DNA of 64,000 bases from Pseudomonadota bacterium (lineage in GTDB: Bacteria; Myxococcota_A; Polyangia; Polyangiales; Polyangiaceae). The position numbers were made by a program, and so were the translations under genes. The stretch spans positions 124,001-188,000 of the forward strand of contig JAFAER010000011.1 of assembly GCA_023423895.1 (NCBI GenBank), in the 5' to 3' direction. A model generated the notes under the pieces. The model was not told where the DNA came from, made no database searches, and was given only the letters and a program-made list of their open reading frames with translations. Shown in pieces: positions 1-8,793 of the stretch; within the stretch, counting starts at the first letter, position 1, and each line of letters starts with the position of its first letter.

Positions 1-405
1 CCGGAGGACGCGAGGGAGAAGGTGGGCGGCATCCACGGCTTCGGGGCGAAGATGGTCGAGGCCGTCGTCACGTTCCTCGCCGACCCTGCGGAGCGCCGGA
101 TCATGGAGAAGCTCCGCGACCGTGATGTCGGGCGCCCCCAGCCGAAGCAGGTCGTCGCGACCGAGGGACCGCTCGTCGGCAAGTCGTTCTGCGTGACCGG
201 TGTGCTGACGCGAAAGCGCGAGGAGGTCCACGATCTCCTGCGCGCGGCCGGGGCCACCGTCCACGACTCGGTGAAGAAGGACACCTCCTACCTCGTCGCC
301 GGCGACAAGACGGGCAAGACGAAGCTCGATCAGGCGAGGAAGTACGGGGCGAAGGTCATCACCGAGGAAGAGATGGATACGCTCCTCGCCGGCGGCGGGC
401 AGTAG
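1..405 (+). CDS. ligA: NAD-dependent DNA ligase LigA, C-terminal part (5' end outside window)
   Basis: The reading frame is open from base 1, so the gene begins upstream. What is visible is the end of the helix-hairpin-helix domain (GIHGFGAK, followed by a helix containing a FLADPAERR-like stretch). After a short linker comes a BRCT domain that starts at PLVGKSFCVTGVL and contains the GATVHDSV and YLVAGDKTGKTKLDQA segments. HhH followed by a terminal BRCT is the standard end of bacterial LigA, which seals nicks in replication and repair. It ends at TAG 403-405, 15 bp before the next gene. The adenylation and OB domains cannot be checked here, so another HhH-BRCT protein is possible but much less likely. 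Confidence 0.9.
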   Translation, partial: PEDAREKVGGIHGFGAKMVEAVVTFLADPAERRIMEKLRDRDVGRPQPKQVVATEGPLVGKSFCVTGVLTRKREEVHDLLRAAGATVHDSVKKDTSYLVAGDKTGKTKLDQARKYGAKVITEEEMDTLLAGGGQ

Positions 406-420
406 TAGCATCCAGCGGAA

Positions 421-1197
421 ATGCTCGTGCTCGTCATCTTCGGCGGCGTCACCTTCTTCATCGGCCTGATCGTCACGCTGTCGAACCTGAGCAACTTCAA
501 GCGGCGCCAGCGCATCGTCGCCATGCCCACCTCGCCGATCGCGCAGGCGCCCGGCAACGGCCTCGTCGAGATCAAGGGGCGCATCCACCCGAGCGAGCAA
601 GGCCTCGTGCAGACGCCGTTCAGCGGACGCCACGCCGTGTGGTGCCGCGTGACGGTCCAGGAGCTCCGCTCGTCGGGCCGTAGCTCGCACTGGCACACGC
701 TCCTCAGCGAGGTCGACGGTCGCCCGTTCATGGTGGAGGACGGCTCGGGGCAGCTCGCGCGCGTGTTGCCCCACGGCGCGAACGTCGTCCTCGAGAAGCA
801 CAACGTCGCGTCGAGCGGGACGTTCAACGATGCGGCGCCGCATCTCGAGGCGTTCCTCCAGTCGCGTGGCCTGAAGAGCACCTCCTGGATCGGGCTCAAC
901 AAGAGCATGCGCTACGAAGAAGAGGTCCTCTCGCCCGGCGATTCGCTCTTCGCGCTCGGGCCGTCTCGCCGCGAGGCGGGCCCTCCCGTCCACGACGGCT
1001 ACCGGATGGTTCCGGGCAGCCAGCTCGTCATGTTCCACGCGATGGGTGCGGACGGTGAGCTGATCTTGACGAACAAGACGGAGGAGCAGCTCACGAGCAA
1101 GCTCCTCACCGGGTTCGTCGTCGGCTGCGTGCTCGGCGGCCTGGGCCTCTTGCTCTGCTTCGGCGGAGTGGTCGTTGGCGTGCTCGCTGCGCTCTGA
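421..1197 (+). CDS. GIDE-domain-like membrane protein
   Basis: This 258-residue protein has an N-terminal membrane helix (about residues 2-20) and a hydrophobic C-terminal segment of about 28 residues (228-256). Between them is a soluble region. Two stretches, the VEIKGRIHP / GRHAVWCRVTVQE region and the YEEEVLSPGDSLFALG motif near residues 161-176, resemble the GIDE domain that bacteria share with the eukaryotic MUL1/SP1 ubiquitin-ligase family. There is no RING domain, so nothing indicates ligase activity. It follows ligA by 15 bp on the same strand and may be co-transcribed. Function is unknown; the family call rests on motif resemblance only. Confidence 0.75.
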   Translation: MLVLVIFGGVTFFIGLIVTLSNLSNFKRRQRIVAMPTSPIAQAPGNGLVEIKGRIHPSEQGLVQTPFSGRHAVWCRVTVQELRSSGRSSHWHTLLSEVDGRPFMVEDGSGQLARVLPHGANVVLEKHNVASSGTFNDAAPHLEAFLQSRGLKSTSWIGLNKSMRYEEEVLSPGDSLFALGPSRREAGPPVHDGYRMVPGSQLVMFHAMGADGELILTNKTEEQLTSKLLTGFVVGCVLGGLGLLLCFGGVVVGVLAAL

Positions 1198-1213
1198 CGG
1201 CGATCGCTCGATA

Positions 1214-1741
1214 TTACTGCGCCGAGGCTTCGAGCTCGCGGGCGAGCTCGTTCCAGAGCGCGTCGCCCGTCAGGTAGAAGGCCCACAGCCGCTCGACGGG
1301 ACGAATCCCGCGCCGCTCCTGCCAGAGCACCAGATCGTCGAGCTCGCCGTCGAACCAGCCCCAGAGAAAACGCGCGCGGAAGACGTCGCGCCCGCTGCTG
1401 CGCAGCTCGGCGATCGCCTCGTGCGTCTCGAGATCGTCGAGCTCGTCGACGAGATCCGAGGCTTCATCGATGATGTGCCCGAGGTAGTCGATCCCCTTCT
1501 TCGTCAGCTCGTACCGTCCGGTCTTGCGGTTGATCTGGACGAGGTCGTCGACCGCGAGCTGCTGGAGCGGCTCGTCGAGTGGAGACAGCTCGGCCGGCAG
1601 CGCGACGGGGAAGGGGATCCCGCCTTCTTCGGCCGGAAGATCGAGCTTCTTCAGGAGCCAGAGGCCGACGTACGTCTGCTTCGCCTCGTCGTCGATCGCG
1701 GTGCCGGGGCGGCATCCGAAGGTACTGCTGCTCACGGGCAT
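1214..1741 (-). CDS. Hypothetical protein with winged-helix-like segment
   Basis: I do not recognise this 175-residue acidic soluble protein. A segment around residues 60-95 (DLVQINRKTGRYELTKKGIDYLGHI region) has the look of a winged-helix wing and recognition helix of the PadR/ArsR sort. The rest is rich in Glu, Asp and Trp (WGWFDGELDD). I chose the ATG at 1741 because it overlaps the upstream gene's stop codon by 10 bp, which implies translational coupling; an in-frame start at 1780 would overlap that gene by 49 bp. It is the third gene of a minus-strand operon whose first gene is the lipoprotein ending at 2248. There is no signal peptide or membrane segment. Confidence 0.65.
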   Translation of the reverse strand: MPVSSSTFGCRPGTAIDDEAKQTYVGLWLLKKLDLPAEEGGIPFPVALPAELSPLDEPLQQLAVDDLVQINRKTGRYELTKKGIDYLGHIIDEASDLVDELDDLETHEAIAELRSSGRDVFRARFLWGWFDGELDDLVLWQERRGIRPVERLWAFYLTGDALWNELARELEASAQ

Positions 1742-2247
1742 ACCTCGTTCGTCTCGGGGCTCGGATTCGCGCGAAACCATCGCGGTGCTCGCAGCTCGAT
1801 GCGTCCGTCGTCGAGCTCGATCCAGCTCTCGACTTCACCGTGCGCGAAGTTCAGCGGAAGGCGTGATGCATCCGGCTGCGGCAACGTGGCTCGATGCGGA
1901 TTGCAGAGCGCGAGCACGATCGCCGAGGCGTCGTCCGGGAGCCGCGGTAACCAGCGTGCGAAGAACGTCGAGGCGAGCGTCACCACCGGAGGCTGATCGG
2001 GAAGCTCGAAGTAGAGCTCGACGTCGTCGCTCAGGACCTCTCCGTCGTCCGGGCAGTGGAGCGCCAACAGGAGCGCATCGTCGATGACGTGGCAGCCTCC
2101 GTCGGCCTGCTTCAGCCACAGTCGCGGTGCGCGCGCCCAGCCAAAGCCGACGTAATCCGGATCCGGCTCCTCCCGCTCTTCGGCGAGGTTCAGCAGCTCG
2201 AGGATCGGACGCTCGTAGAAGGGCAGGTCGGCGATCGTCGCGATCAT
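1732..2247 (-). CDS. Hypothetical protein, middle gene of a three-gene operon
   Basis: This 171-residue soluble acidic protein has no family that I recognise. It has alternating beta-rich stretches and many Asp-Asp/Glu pairs (for example DDGEVLSDDVELYFELPDQ). Its ATG (2247-2245) follows the TGA of the upstream lipoprotein gene (2250-2248) with no spacer, and its own stop overlaps the next gene's start by 10 bp. Such tight packing indicates that the three products are made together and may work together. No signal peptide, cysteine cluster or transmembrane helix is visible. It could be an immunity-type or assembly-partner protein, but nothing in the sequence establishes this. Confidence 0.65.
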   Translation of the reverse strand: MIATIADLPFYERPILELLNLAEEREEPDPDYVGFGWARAPRLWLKQADGGCHVIDDALLLALHCPDDGEVLSDDVELYFELPDQPPVVTLASTFFARWLPRLPDDASAIVLALCNPHRATLPQPDASRLPLNFAHGEVESWIELDDGRIELRAPRWFRANPSPETNEVCP

Positions 2248-2982
2248 TCACGCATCGAGGCGCACGGCACGACCCTTCGTCGCCACACCGAACTTGCCGC
2301 CGCCTCCGAACCTGCCGCCGCCACCGCCGAAGCCCTTGGAGCCACGTGGTGTCGTCGTCGGGCGATTGTACGTACGACCGCTCTGGGACCGCTGGAACTG
2401 GCTCGGGTTCGCCGCTCGATAGCTCGAACGGGTCTGACGGACGTCGGCGACGCGTGAGGGGGGCGTCGTGTACGGCTGGTGGTACATCGGCGCGTAGCCC
2501 GGCATGAACATGCGCGACATCATCGAGCCCATCAACATGCCGGAAGCGATGCTGAAGAACGGCGAGTGATAACCCGCGTACGGCCCATAACCGACGGTCT
2601 GGTACTGCGCGCTCGTCTCGCCCGTGAGCTCGCGCCGGATGGTGAAGATCTTCTCCGACTCGTCCACGACGCCGTTCGTGTTCTTGTCGAAGAACCCGGT
2701 GACGAGCTGGGTCTTCGCGTCGAGGTCCGAGACGGAGACCGAGATGACCTCGCTACCCTGGTAGATCTCGTTGAGTCGCCTCTCGAGGTCCTCGGGCCCT
2801 TCGGCGAGCTTGTACGCCTCGTTGACCTTGTCCCAGTCGAGCGCGACGTTGGTGTTCTCGGTGGTCGCCCACCGCTCCGTGCGCTCGGACGAGCTCGAGC
2901 TCGGTGAGTTGCAGCCGATCGACGCAACGCCGAGCGGAAGGGCGACGATCAGGACAGCGAGGGACTTCAGCTCGTGGACCAC
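2248..2982 (-). CDS. Lipoprotein with glycine-rich C-terminus
   Basis: This 244-residue protein has a signal peptide ending in a lipobox (VASIGC, Cys about residue 24), followed by a run of serines, so it should be an exported lipoprotein. Residues about 45-130 form a mixed alpha/beta region containing FFDKNTNGVVDESEKIF, an EF-hand-like Asp-rich loop. A Met/Tyr/Pro-rich segment (MLMGSMMSRMFMPGYAPMYHQP) follows, then a Gly-Phe-rich, basic tail. The low-complexity tail suggests a surface or matrix role, but function is unknown. It is the first gene of the operon that continues with the two hypothetical genes downstream on the minus strand. Confidence 0.75.
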   Translation of the reverse strand: MVHELKSLAVLIVALPLGVASIGCNSPSSSSSERTERWATTENTNVALDWDKVNEAYKLAEGPEDLERRLNEIYQGSEVISVSVSDLDAKTQLVTGFFDKNTNGVVDESEKIFTIRRELTGETSAQYQTVGYGPYAGYHSPFFSIASGMLMGSMMSRMFMPGYAPMYHQPYTTPPSRVADVRQTRSSYRAANPSQFQRSQSGRTYNRPTTTPRGSKGFGGGGGRFGGGGKFGVATKGRAVRLDA

Positions 2983-3131
2983 CCTTCGACCCTAGGTGCT
3001 CCGCCTGCTGCGTCAAGCGCCCATCGGCCTCGGTTGATCCTTCGGTGCCAAGTGTCGCGGAACGCGACGTCGCGCTCTGCACTTCTGGACATCCCTCCTG
3101 GACATCCCTCCTGGACATCGGGGCGGGCTCG

Positions 3132-5087
3132 TCAGCGGCGGCGAGGCCGTGGATCGATGATCTCGAGGTCACTGCCGTCGAGCTTCATCGTTTCTTCGGG
3201 ATTGAAGGGGCGCCGGCGACTCGGCGGCGGCCGGCTCGACGATCGGGCCTGTGCAGCAAAACCTGCGGGGGGACGTTCGGGCGGGAGCATGTCCGGCCGC
3301 TTCACCACGGTCACGCCGTCCCAGTCGTCTGCGGCCGGAGGGCGGCTCGGCTGCGGGGCGACGGGCGCCGGCGCTCGCGCGTCTAGGGACGGCCGCGGCC
3401 GCGGACCTTGGGCCGGGAGCCGCGGCATCGGGTGCCTTCCTGGCCGGAAGATCTCGGTCGGGTCCTCCTCGTCGAGCGGGATGTCTATCTCGTCGTCGAC
3501 GGGGACCGTCACGTGGATCGGGATGTCGATCGAGTCGTCGCTGTCGAGCAACGCGCCTCGAAGCGGAGGCAACGAGGCCTCGGGAGCGCGCGTGTCGAAC
3601 GGTGACGGGCCGACCTTCGCTCTGGATTCGATGCGGGTCGCTCGATCTCGCTCGACCGAGCTGCCCTCCGTCATGCGGCTTCGCAGCGTCGCGCTCGGCC
3701 CGTCCGGACGATCGACCGGCTCGTGCCCGTGATACGCGCGGGCGTGGGCGCGGCTAGCCATGCTGGCTTGGTCGTGCGGAGCACGAGCGCGCGAGCCACG
3801 TTCGATGCGCGTGTCGTCGTCGCGCGGAGCAGCGACCACCGGCTCCGGCCGTGCCCTTCCGCCGCCGAGGACGGGCGCACGCTTGCGCTCCTCGGCGGTG
3901 GGCGGAGCCGGGACGCGCGCGCCGCCACCGTGTTCTGCTAGGTGCGCCGGCGGAGGCGTGAGGTCGCGCAGCATCTCTTTCGCCGACGCATAGCGATCGG
4001 CGCGGTTCCTCTCCATCGCGCGCTTCATGATGGCTTCGAGCGTCGGCGGCGTTGCGGGGCGGAGCTCGCGGATCGAACGCGGCGTCGTGTTGATGATCGC
4101 GAGCAAGAGCGCGTTGTAGTTCGGCGCGAGGAACGGCCTACGGCCGGCGAGCGCCTCGTACATGACGACGCCGCAGGCATAGACGTCGACCCGCCCGTCG
4201 AGGTTGCGCTCGCCGCGCGCCTGCTCCGGCGACATGTAATAAGGCGTGCCCATCACCATTCCGGTGCGGGTGAGATCGAGCGCGTCGTCGCCCGTCTGGA
4301 ACTCGGGCATCATCTTGGAGACGCCGAAGTCGAGGAGCTTGATGATCGGAGGGCATCCGACGCGTCGCGCGAGGAAGATGTTCTCCGGCTTGATGTCGCG
4401 ATGGACGATCCCCTTCTCGTGGGCGGCGACGAGCCCGGAGAGGACCTGACTGACGACCTCGACGACGTCCTCGAACGGAAGTCCGCCTTCCTTGGAGATG
4501 CGCTCGGCGAGCGTCTGGCCGACGAGCTTCTCCATGACGAGGTACGGGCTTCCGTCGTCGAGGAGCCCCAGGTCGTAGACCTCGCAGATGTTCGGGTGAC
4601 CGATCGCGCCGGCCGCGCGCGCCTCCTGCTGGAAACGCTTCACGGCGACCTTCTTCTTCGCCTGCGCGGGGCTCAGCACCTTGATCGCGACCTGGCGGCT
4701 CAGGCCGAGGTGCTCGGCGTCGTAGACGGTGCCCATGCCGCCCTCGCCGAGGACTCCTTTGATGCGGTAGCGACCGCCCACGGTCTGTCCGATGAGCTCT
4801 CGCTGGAGATCGCGTGTCGGCGGGATCGTGCCGGAGATGTCGCCGGACCGCGTGTTGCCTCGGGCCGCGGCGACGCGATCGCGCTGGGCGTCGAAGGCGA
4901 GCGGCTCCGGCGGTCGCTCCGGAGGAGGGATCTCGCTCATCCGGCTCCGGATGTCCGCGGCGGAGCGTGACGGTTCCCGCATCGGGCGCGGGTTCTCCGG
5001 CATGCGGAGCCCGGAGTTCGGGCACACCCGCTCTCCCGCATCGTGCGGCATCTTGCAGTGCGGGCACCGGACGAAACGATGGCTCAT
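3132..5087 (-). CDS. Soluble Ser/Thr protein kinase with N-terminal zinc ribbon
   Basis: This 651-residue Hanks-type kinase has every catalytic motif: GEGGMG (114-119), VAIK (Lys136), HRDIKPEN (229-236, Asp231), DFG (253-255) and GTPYYMSPE (280-288). Before the kinase domain is a CPHC...CPNS cysteine pair (residues 8-11 and 22-25) that looks like a small zinc ribbon. After it comes about 270 residues of Pro/Arg/Ala-rich, probably disordered linker. No membrane helix is visible, unlike the kinase at 23571-25292, so this one should be cytosolic. It should phosphorylate Ser/Thr in target proteins; substrates are unknown. Divergent from comEC. Confidence 0.93.
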   Translation of the reverse strand: MSHRFVRCPHCKMPHDAGERVCPNSGLRMPENPRPMREPSRSAADIRSRMSEIPPPERPPEPLAFDAQRDRVAAARGNTRSGDISGTIPPTRDLQRELIGQTVGGRYRIKGVLGEGGMGTVYDAEHLGLSRQVAIKVLSPAQAKKKVAVKRFQQEARAAGAIGHPNICEVYDLGLLDDGSPYLVMEKLVGQTLAERISKEGGLPFEDVVEVVSQVLSGLVAAHEKGIVHRDIKPENIFLARRVGCPPIIKLLDFGVSKMMPEFQTGDDALDLTRTGMVMGTPYYMSPEQARGERNLDGRVDVYACGVVMYEALAGRRPFLAPNYNALLLAIINTTPRSIRELRPATPPTLEAIMKRAMERNRADRYASAKEMLRDLTPPPAHLAEHGGGARVPAPPTAEERKRAPVLGGGRARPEPVVAAPRDDDTRIERGSRARAPHDQASMASRAHARAYHGHEPVDRPDGPSATLRSRMTEGSSVERDRATRIESRAKVGPSPFDTRAPEASLPPLRGALLDSDDSIDIPIHVTVPVDDEIDIPLDEEDPTEIFRPGRHPMPRLPAQGPRPRPSLDARAPAPVAPQPSRPPAADDWDGVTVVKRPDMLPPERPPAGFAAQARSSSRPPPSRRRPFNPEETMKLDGSDLEIIDPRPRRR

Positions 5088-5325
5088 GGAGTTCGAGGCG
5101 ACGTGGGAATGACTCGGTCGCGCCGCCTGCGACCCGTGACCGAGCCTCGCGTGCTTCGGCTCAGGTTATCGACTTTGCCGTCCGACCCGCAACGCGCCAT
5201 TCGCCCCGTGGTCGGGATGGCCCGGGCCAGGCCGGGGCCAGGCCCCGGCCGGAGGCGTGAGGTCCGAGGTCCGCGAAATCACGTGGGGCCGGCGATGGCT
5301 CACCGGATGCAAACGCAAGGCGGCG

Positions 5326-7803
5326 ATGACGGCGGCTCGAGGCCAGCGCTTGGCGCACGATCCGGCAGCCTGGCTCGGCGTCGCGTCCTGCGCCGGTGCG
5401 CTGCTGAGCGTCGCGGTCGTGCCGACGCTCCTCGCTTCGCTCGTGATCGGGGTGCTCCTCGCGCGGAGCGGTGCGCGATGGCTCTTGGCCGGGCTCGTGC
5501 TCGTGTTCGGGATCGGTGCGCTCCGTGCGCATCTCGCCGTCGAGGAGCACGAGCGCGCGCGCCTGGCGGTCAATGCCGCGGGCCCGTGGCCGGCTCCCTG
5601 CAACGTGGAGGGGACCGTCTCACGTTCGCCGGTGATGCTCGGCGCCGGCCTTCGTATCGAGATCGATGCGGCCGAGGTGCGCTGTCGCGACGGGCCGGTT
5701 CCCGCGGGCAAGATCACCATCCATCACGAGGATGGCCAACACGCGGAGCCCGCGATCGCGCGCGGGGACGTCGTCCGCGTGATGGCATCGCTCGCGCCCC
5801 CGTACCGGTTCTGGAACGACGGAACGGGAGACCCTCGTCCACGTTCGGCTCGCCGCGGCGTGATCCTCTCGGGGGGCGCCGAAGATCTCGTCGTCGTCCG
5901 TCCGGGAGGCGGGATCGGCGGCTCCATCGATCGATCGCGCGCGCGCATCCGCGAGCGGATCGCCGCCTCGTTCCCCTCCGAGACCGCGGCGATGGCACGA
6001 GCGCTCGTGCTCGGCGAGGACGACCTGCCGGAGGAGGACCAGAGGGCATTCCGGCGGAGCGGGCTGTCGCACTTGCTTGCGGTGTCCGGGATGCACCTGG
6101 TGCTCGTCGTCATGGGCTTCGTCGGCGCGCTGCGTGCACTGCTCGTCCGTGTGCCGGCCGTGGCCGCGCGAATGGATGCGATGCGCATCGCGGCGACGCT
6201 GGGCCTGCCGGTGGCGTGGGCGTATGCGGAGCTCGCGGGCGGGAGCGGGTCGGCCATTCGCGCCGCCTGGATGTGCACGGCGGCGCTGCTCGCTCGTGCG
6301 CTCGGTCGGCGAACGGCGGCGTGGCGCGCGCTCGGGTTGTCGCTCGCGGCGATGTCCGCCACCGACGCGCTCGTCGTCTTCGACCTCTCGTTCGTGCTCT
6401 CCGCGCTGGCCACGACGGGGCTCCTCGCGCTGGCGCGTCCGATCGAAGAGATGATGATCCTGCGGCTCCGCCTCGGTGGGCGCGCGCTGCCGGCGGTGGT
6501 CGCGAAGCCACTCGCAACGACGGCTGCCGCGACGTTCGTGTGCGCGCCGATCCTCGCGACCATGGCGCCGGAAGTGTCGCTCGGCGGGCTCGTCGCGAAC
6601 GTCGTCGCCGTTCCGCTCGGGGAGGCCGCGGCGCTGCCGCTGTGCCTCGTGCACACGCTGCTGGCTGGCTGGCCGGCGGCGGAGAGCGGATGCGCCTTGG
6701 CCGCGTCCGGTGCTCTCGTGCTCGTACGGGCCGTTGCACACGGGTTTGCGTGGGGCGCGCTTCCGGTTCCACCGCCGACGAGCGCGCAGCTCGGCGCGAT
6801 CGCGATCGCGGCGGCCGGTGCAGCACACGGCCGGCCGAAACTTTGGCTCGGCGCCGGCGTGGTAGCGGTCGTGCTGCTCGAGGCCTTGGCGCGCGTCCGC
6901 GGCGCGCCTCACGGCGTCTTGCGGGTGACGTTCATCGACGTCGGGCAAGGCGACTCGGCGCTGGTGGATCTGCCCGACGGCTCGGCGATGCTCGTCGACG
7001 GTGGTGGCCTCGTGGGCAGCCCGATCGACGTCGGAGAGCGCGCAGTGTCGCCGCTCCTCGCAGCGCGCCGCCGGAGCAAGCTCGCGGCCATGGTGCTGAC
7101 GCACCCTCATCCGGATCATCTCCTCGGGTTCGGCGCGGTGCTCTCCGGCGTCGAGGAGGTCGGTGCGTTCTGGGACAACGGTCAGGGGGAGGCAGAAGGG
7201 ACGGCTGGCGCGTATGCAGACCTCCTCGGGCGAGTCCGCGGGCGCGGCATTCCGGTGATCTCACCTCGCGACCTGTGCGGCGCCCGTATGATCGGCGGAG
7301 CCCGTGTCGAGGTGCTCGCGCCCTGTCCGACCGTCACGCCGGATCGCGCAGCAAACGACAACTCGTTCGTGCTCCGCATCGTCTTCGGCGAGCGCGCCAT
7401 CTTGATGACGGGTGATGCCGAGCGGGAGGAGGAGCACGAGCTGCTCTCGGGCGGACCTCGAAAAGCGGCGGACACGCTCGTCGATACTGCAGGGGACGTT
7501 CCGCGCGGCACGCCGAACGTCCCGGACCTTCGAGCGGACGTCCTGAAGGTCGGCCATCACGGGAGCCGGACGTCCTCGTCGCCGGAGCTCGTCGCGGCCG
7601 TGGCGCCTCGGATCGCCGTGATTTCATGCGGCGTACGCAATCGCTTCGGGCACCCTCATGCCCCGACGCTCGAGACGCTCGAACGCGCGGGCGTACGCGT
7701 CTTTCGCACCGATCGGCACGGGAGCGTGATCGTCACGACGGACGGGCACTCGCTGGACGTGCGCACGATGGCCGAGCAGCCGGCGTCTTGGGGGTTGCAG
7801 TGA
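5326..7803 (+). CDS. comEC: ComEC/Rec2 family DNA-uptake channel protein
   Basis: About 825 residues. The N-terminus has several hydrophobic helices. An OB-fold-like periplasmic region (DUF4131 type) follows, then the competence channel domain (ALVLGEDDLPEEDQRAFRRSG, then LSHLLAVSGMHL and many TM helices). The C-terminus is a metallo-beta-lactamase-like domain with the metal motif THPHPDH and later motifs TGDAE and KVGHHGS. In competent bacteria ComEC carries single-stranded DNA across the inner membrane. The beta-lactamase-like domain keeps its metal ligands, so nuclease activity is plausible. I chose ATG 5326 (AAGG five bases upstream) over the in-frame GTG at 5257, where the GGAGG abuts the start codon. 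Confidence 0.92.
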   Translation: MTAARGQRLAHDPAAWLGVASCAGALLSVAVVPTLLASLVIGVLLARSGARWLLAGLVLVFGIGALRAHLAVEEHERARLAVNAAGPWPAPCNVEGTVSRSPVMLGAGLRIEIDAAEVRCRDGPVPAGKITIHHEDGQHAEPAIARGDVVRVMASLAPPYRFWNDGTGDPRPRSARRGVILSGGAEDLVVVRPGGGIGGSIDRSRARIRERIAASFPSETAAMARALVLGEDDLPEEDQRAFRRSGLSHLLAVSGMHLVLVVMGFVGALRALLVRVPAVAARMDAMRIAATLGLPVAWAYAELAGGSGSAIRAAWMCTAALLARALGRRTAAWRALGLSLAAMSATDALVVFDLSFVLSALATTGLLALARPIEEMMILRLRLGGRALPAVVAKPLATTAAATFVCAPILATMAPEVSLGGLVANVVAVPLGEAAALPLCLVHTLLAGWPAAESGCALAASGALVLVRAVAHGFAWGALPVPPPTSAQLGAIAIAAAGAAHGRPKLWLGAGVVAVVLLEALARVRGAPHGVLRVTFIDVGQGDSALVDLPDGSAMLVDGGGLVGSPIDVGERAVSPLLAARRRSKLAAMVLTHPHPDHLLGFGAVLSGVEEVGAFWDNGQGEAEGTAGAYADLLGRVRGRGIPVISPRDLCGARMIGGARVEVLAPCPTVTPDRAANDNSFVLRIVFGERAILMTGDAEREEEHELLSGGPRKAADTLVDTAGDVPRGTPNVPDLRADVLKVGHHGSRTSSSPELVAAVAPRIAVISCGVRNRFGHPHAPTLETLERAGVRVFRTDRHGSVIVTTDGHSLDVRTMAEQPASWGLQ

Positions 7804-7821
7804 CGACGACGAGAAACGCGA

Positions 7822-7847
7822 GGCGCCTGGCGCCTGGCGCCTGGCGC
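7822..7847. repeat. 7-bp tandem repeat between comEC and hpt
   Basis: The unit GGCGCCT occurs three times without interruption (7822-7842), followed by a partial fourth. It fills most of the 48-bp gap between the convergent comEC and hpt stop codons. Because GGCGCC is self-complementary, the RNA from either strand could fold here. No T-tract follows, so it is not a classical intrinsic terminator. Confidence 0.8.
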
Positions 7848-7851
7848 GCGG

Positions 7852-8379
7852 TCAGCTGCGCTCGATGATGCCGATGTACGGGAGATTGCGGTACCGCTCG
7901 GCGAAGTCGAGGCCGTAGCCGACGACGAACTTGTCTTCGATCGTGAAGCCCAGATAGTCGACCTTCACCTCGACGCGGGCCCGAGCGGGCTTGTGAAGCA
8001 ATGCGCAGACCTTCACGCTGCTCGGCTGGCGCGTCCGGAACAGATCCATCAGGTGCGCGATCGTCAAACCGGTGTCGACGATGTCCTCGACGATGATGAC
8101 GTCCTCGCCGGCGATCGGCCGCGAGAGGTCCTGGGTGATCTGGACGACGCCGCTCGTCTCCGTTCCCTCGCCGTACGAGCGAACGCCGAGGAACTCGATG
8201 CGCACGTTGTGCTTGTCGATGGCGCGGCAGAGGTCGGATGCGAAGATGAAGCTGCCCTTCAGCACGACGACCAGGACCACGTTGCGATCGCGGTACTCCT
8301 GCGCGATCTGCGCGCCGAGCTGCTTCACGCGGTCGGCGATTTCTTGCTGCGAGAGCATCGTGACGAGACGTTCGCTCAT
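7852..8379 (-). CDS. hpt: Hypoxanthine phosphoribosyltransferase
   Basis: This 175-residue cytosolic purine-salvage enzyme transfers a phosphoribosyl group from PRPP to hypoxanthine or guanine. Visible signatures are the LKGSFIFASDL loop (40-50), the PRPP-binding motif VIIVEDIVDTGLT (94-106) and the C-terminal GYGLDF...RNLPYIG block (154-170). Length matches the family. I start it at ATG 8379, because the frame extends upstream without homology and overlaps the divergent gene. The 54-bp gap to the TPR gene at 8434 must hold promoters for both directions. Confidence 0.95.
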   Translation of the reverse strand: MSERLVTMLSQQEIADRVKQLGAQIAQEYRDRNVVLVVVLKGSFIFASDLCRAIDKHNVRIEFLGVRSYGEGTETSGVVQITQDLSRPIAGEDVIIVEDIVDTGLTIAHLMDLFRTRQPSSVKVCALLHKPARARVEVKVDYLGFTIEDKFVVGYGLDFAERYRNLPYIGIIERS

Positions 8380-8433
8380 GGCTCGTGCTTTCGATTTAAC
8401 ACCGACCGAAGTAAAGAGGGAGCAGCATCCACC

Positions 8434-8760
8434 ATGGGCACCATGACCGAGTCGAAGCGCCTTGCGTTCCTGCAGAAGACGACGGCCGAAGGTTCGACCG
8501 ACCCGCTCGCCTGGTACGGGCTCGCGATGGAGTATCGCAAGCTCGAACGCTGGGACGAGGCGCTCCAGACCTTCACGGCCCTCCGGACCATGAAGCCGGA
8601 CTACGTCGCGCTTTATTTGATGTGCGGGCAGATGCTCGAGGGAATCGCGCGGAAAGACGAGGCGCGCGAGTGGCTCGAGGCAGGCATCGAGCAGGCGCAG
8701 AAGAAGGGCGACAGCCACGCGCTCGGGGAGCTCCAGTCGGCGCTCGACGCGCTCGACTGA
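8434..8760 (+). CDS. Small tetratricopeptide-repeat protein
   Basis: This 108-residue all-helical protein has about two TPR units (WYGLAMEYRKLERWDEALQTF, then a second with ALYLMCGQMLEGIARKDEARE). TPRs mediate protein-protein contact; the partner is unknown. A purine-rich AGAGGGAG stretch lies 11 bases before ATG 8434, and a second in-frame ATG at 8443 is possible. It is divergent from hpt and convergent with the receiver-domain gene, with 33 bp between stops. No signal peptide, so probably cytosolic. Confidence 0.8.
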   Translation: MGTMTESKRLAFLQKTTAEGSTDPLAWYGLAMEYRKLERWDEALQTFTALRTMKPDYVALYLMCGQMLEGIARKDEAREWLEAGIEQAQKKGDSHALGELQSALDALD

Positions 8761-8767
8761 GCGGGTC

Positions 8768-8793
8768 GAGGACGCGGCGCACCGCGTGCCCTC
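8768..8793. terminator. Hairpin between convergent stops, possible bidirectional terminator
   Basis: GAGG-ACGCGG-CGCA-CCGCGT-GC-CCTC can fold into a 10-bp stem with a 2-nt bulge and a 4-nt loop. It fills almost the entire 33-bp space between the stop codons of the TPR gene and the response-regulator gene. There is no T-tract on either side, so its termination efficiency is uncertain. Confidence 0.45.

Noticed and set aside
5257..5325. N-terminal extension of ComEC starting at GTG 5257
   Set aside because: Its GGAGG lies directly next to the start codon, too close for ribosome binding; ATG 5326 has better spacing and the membrane helices start after it.
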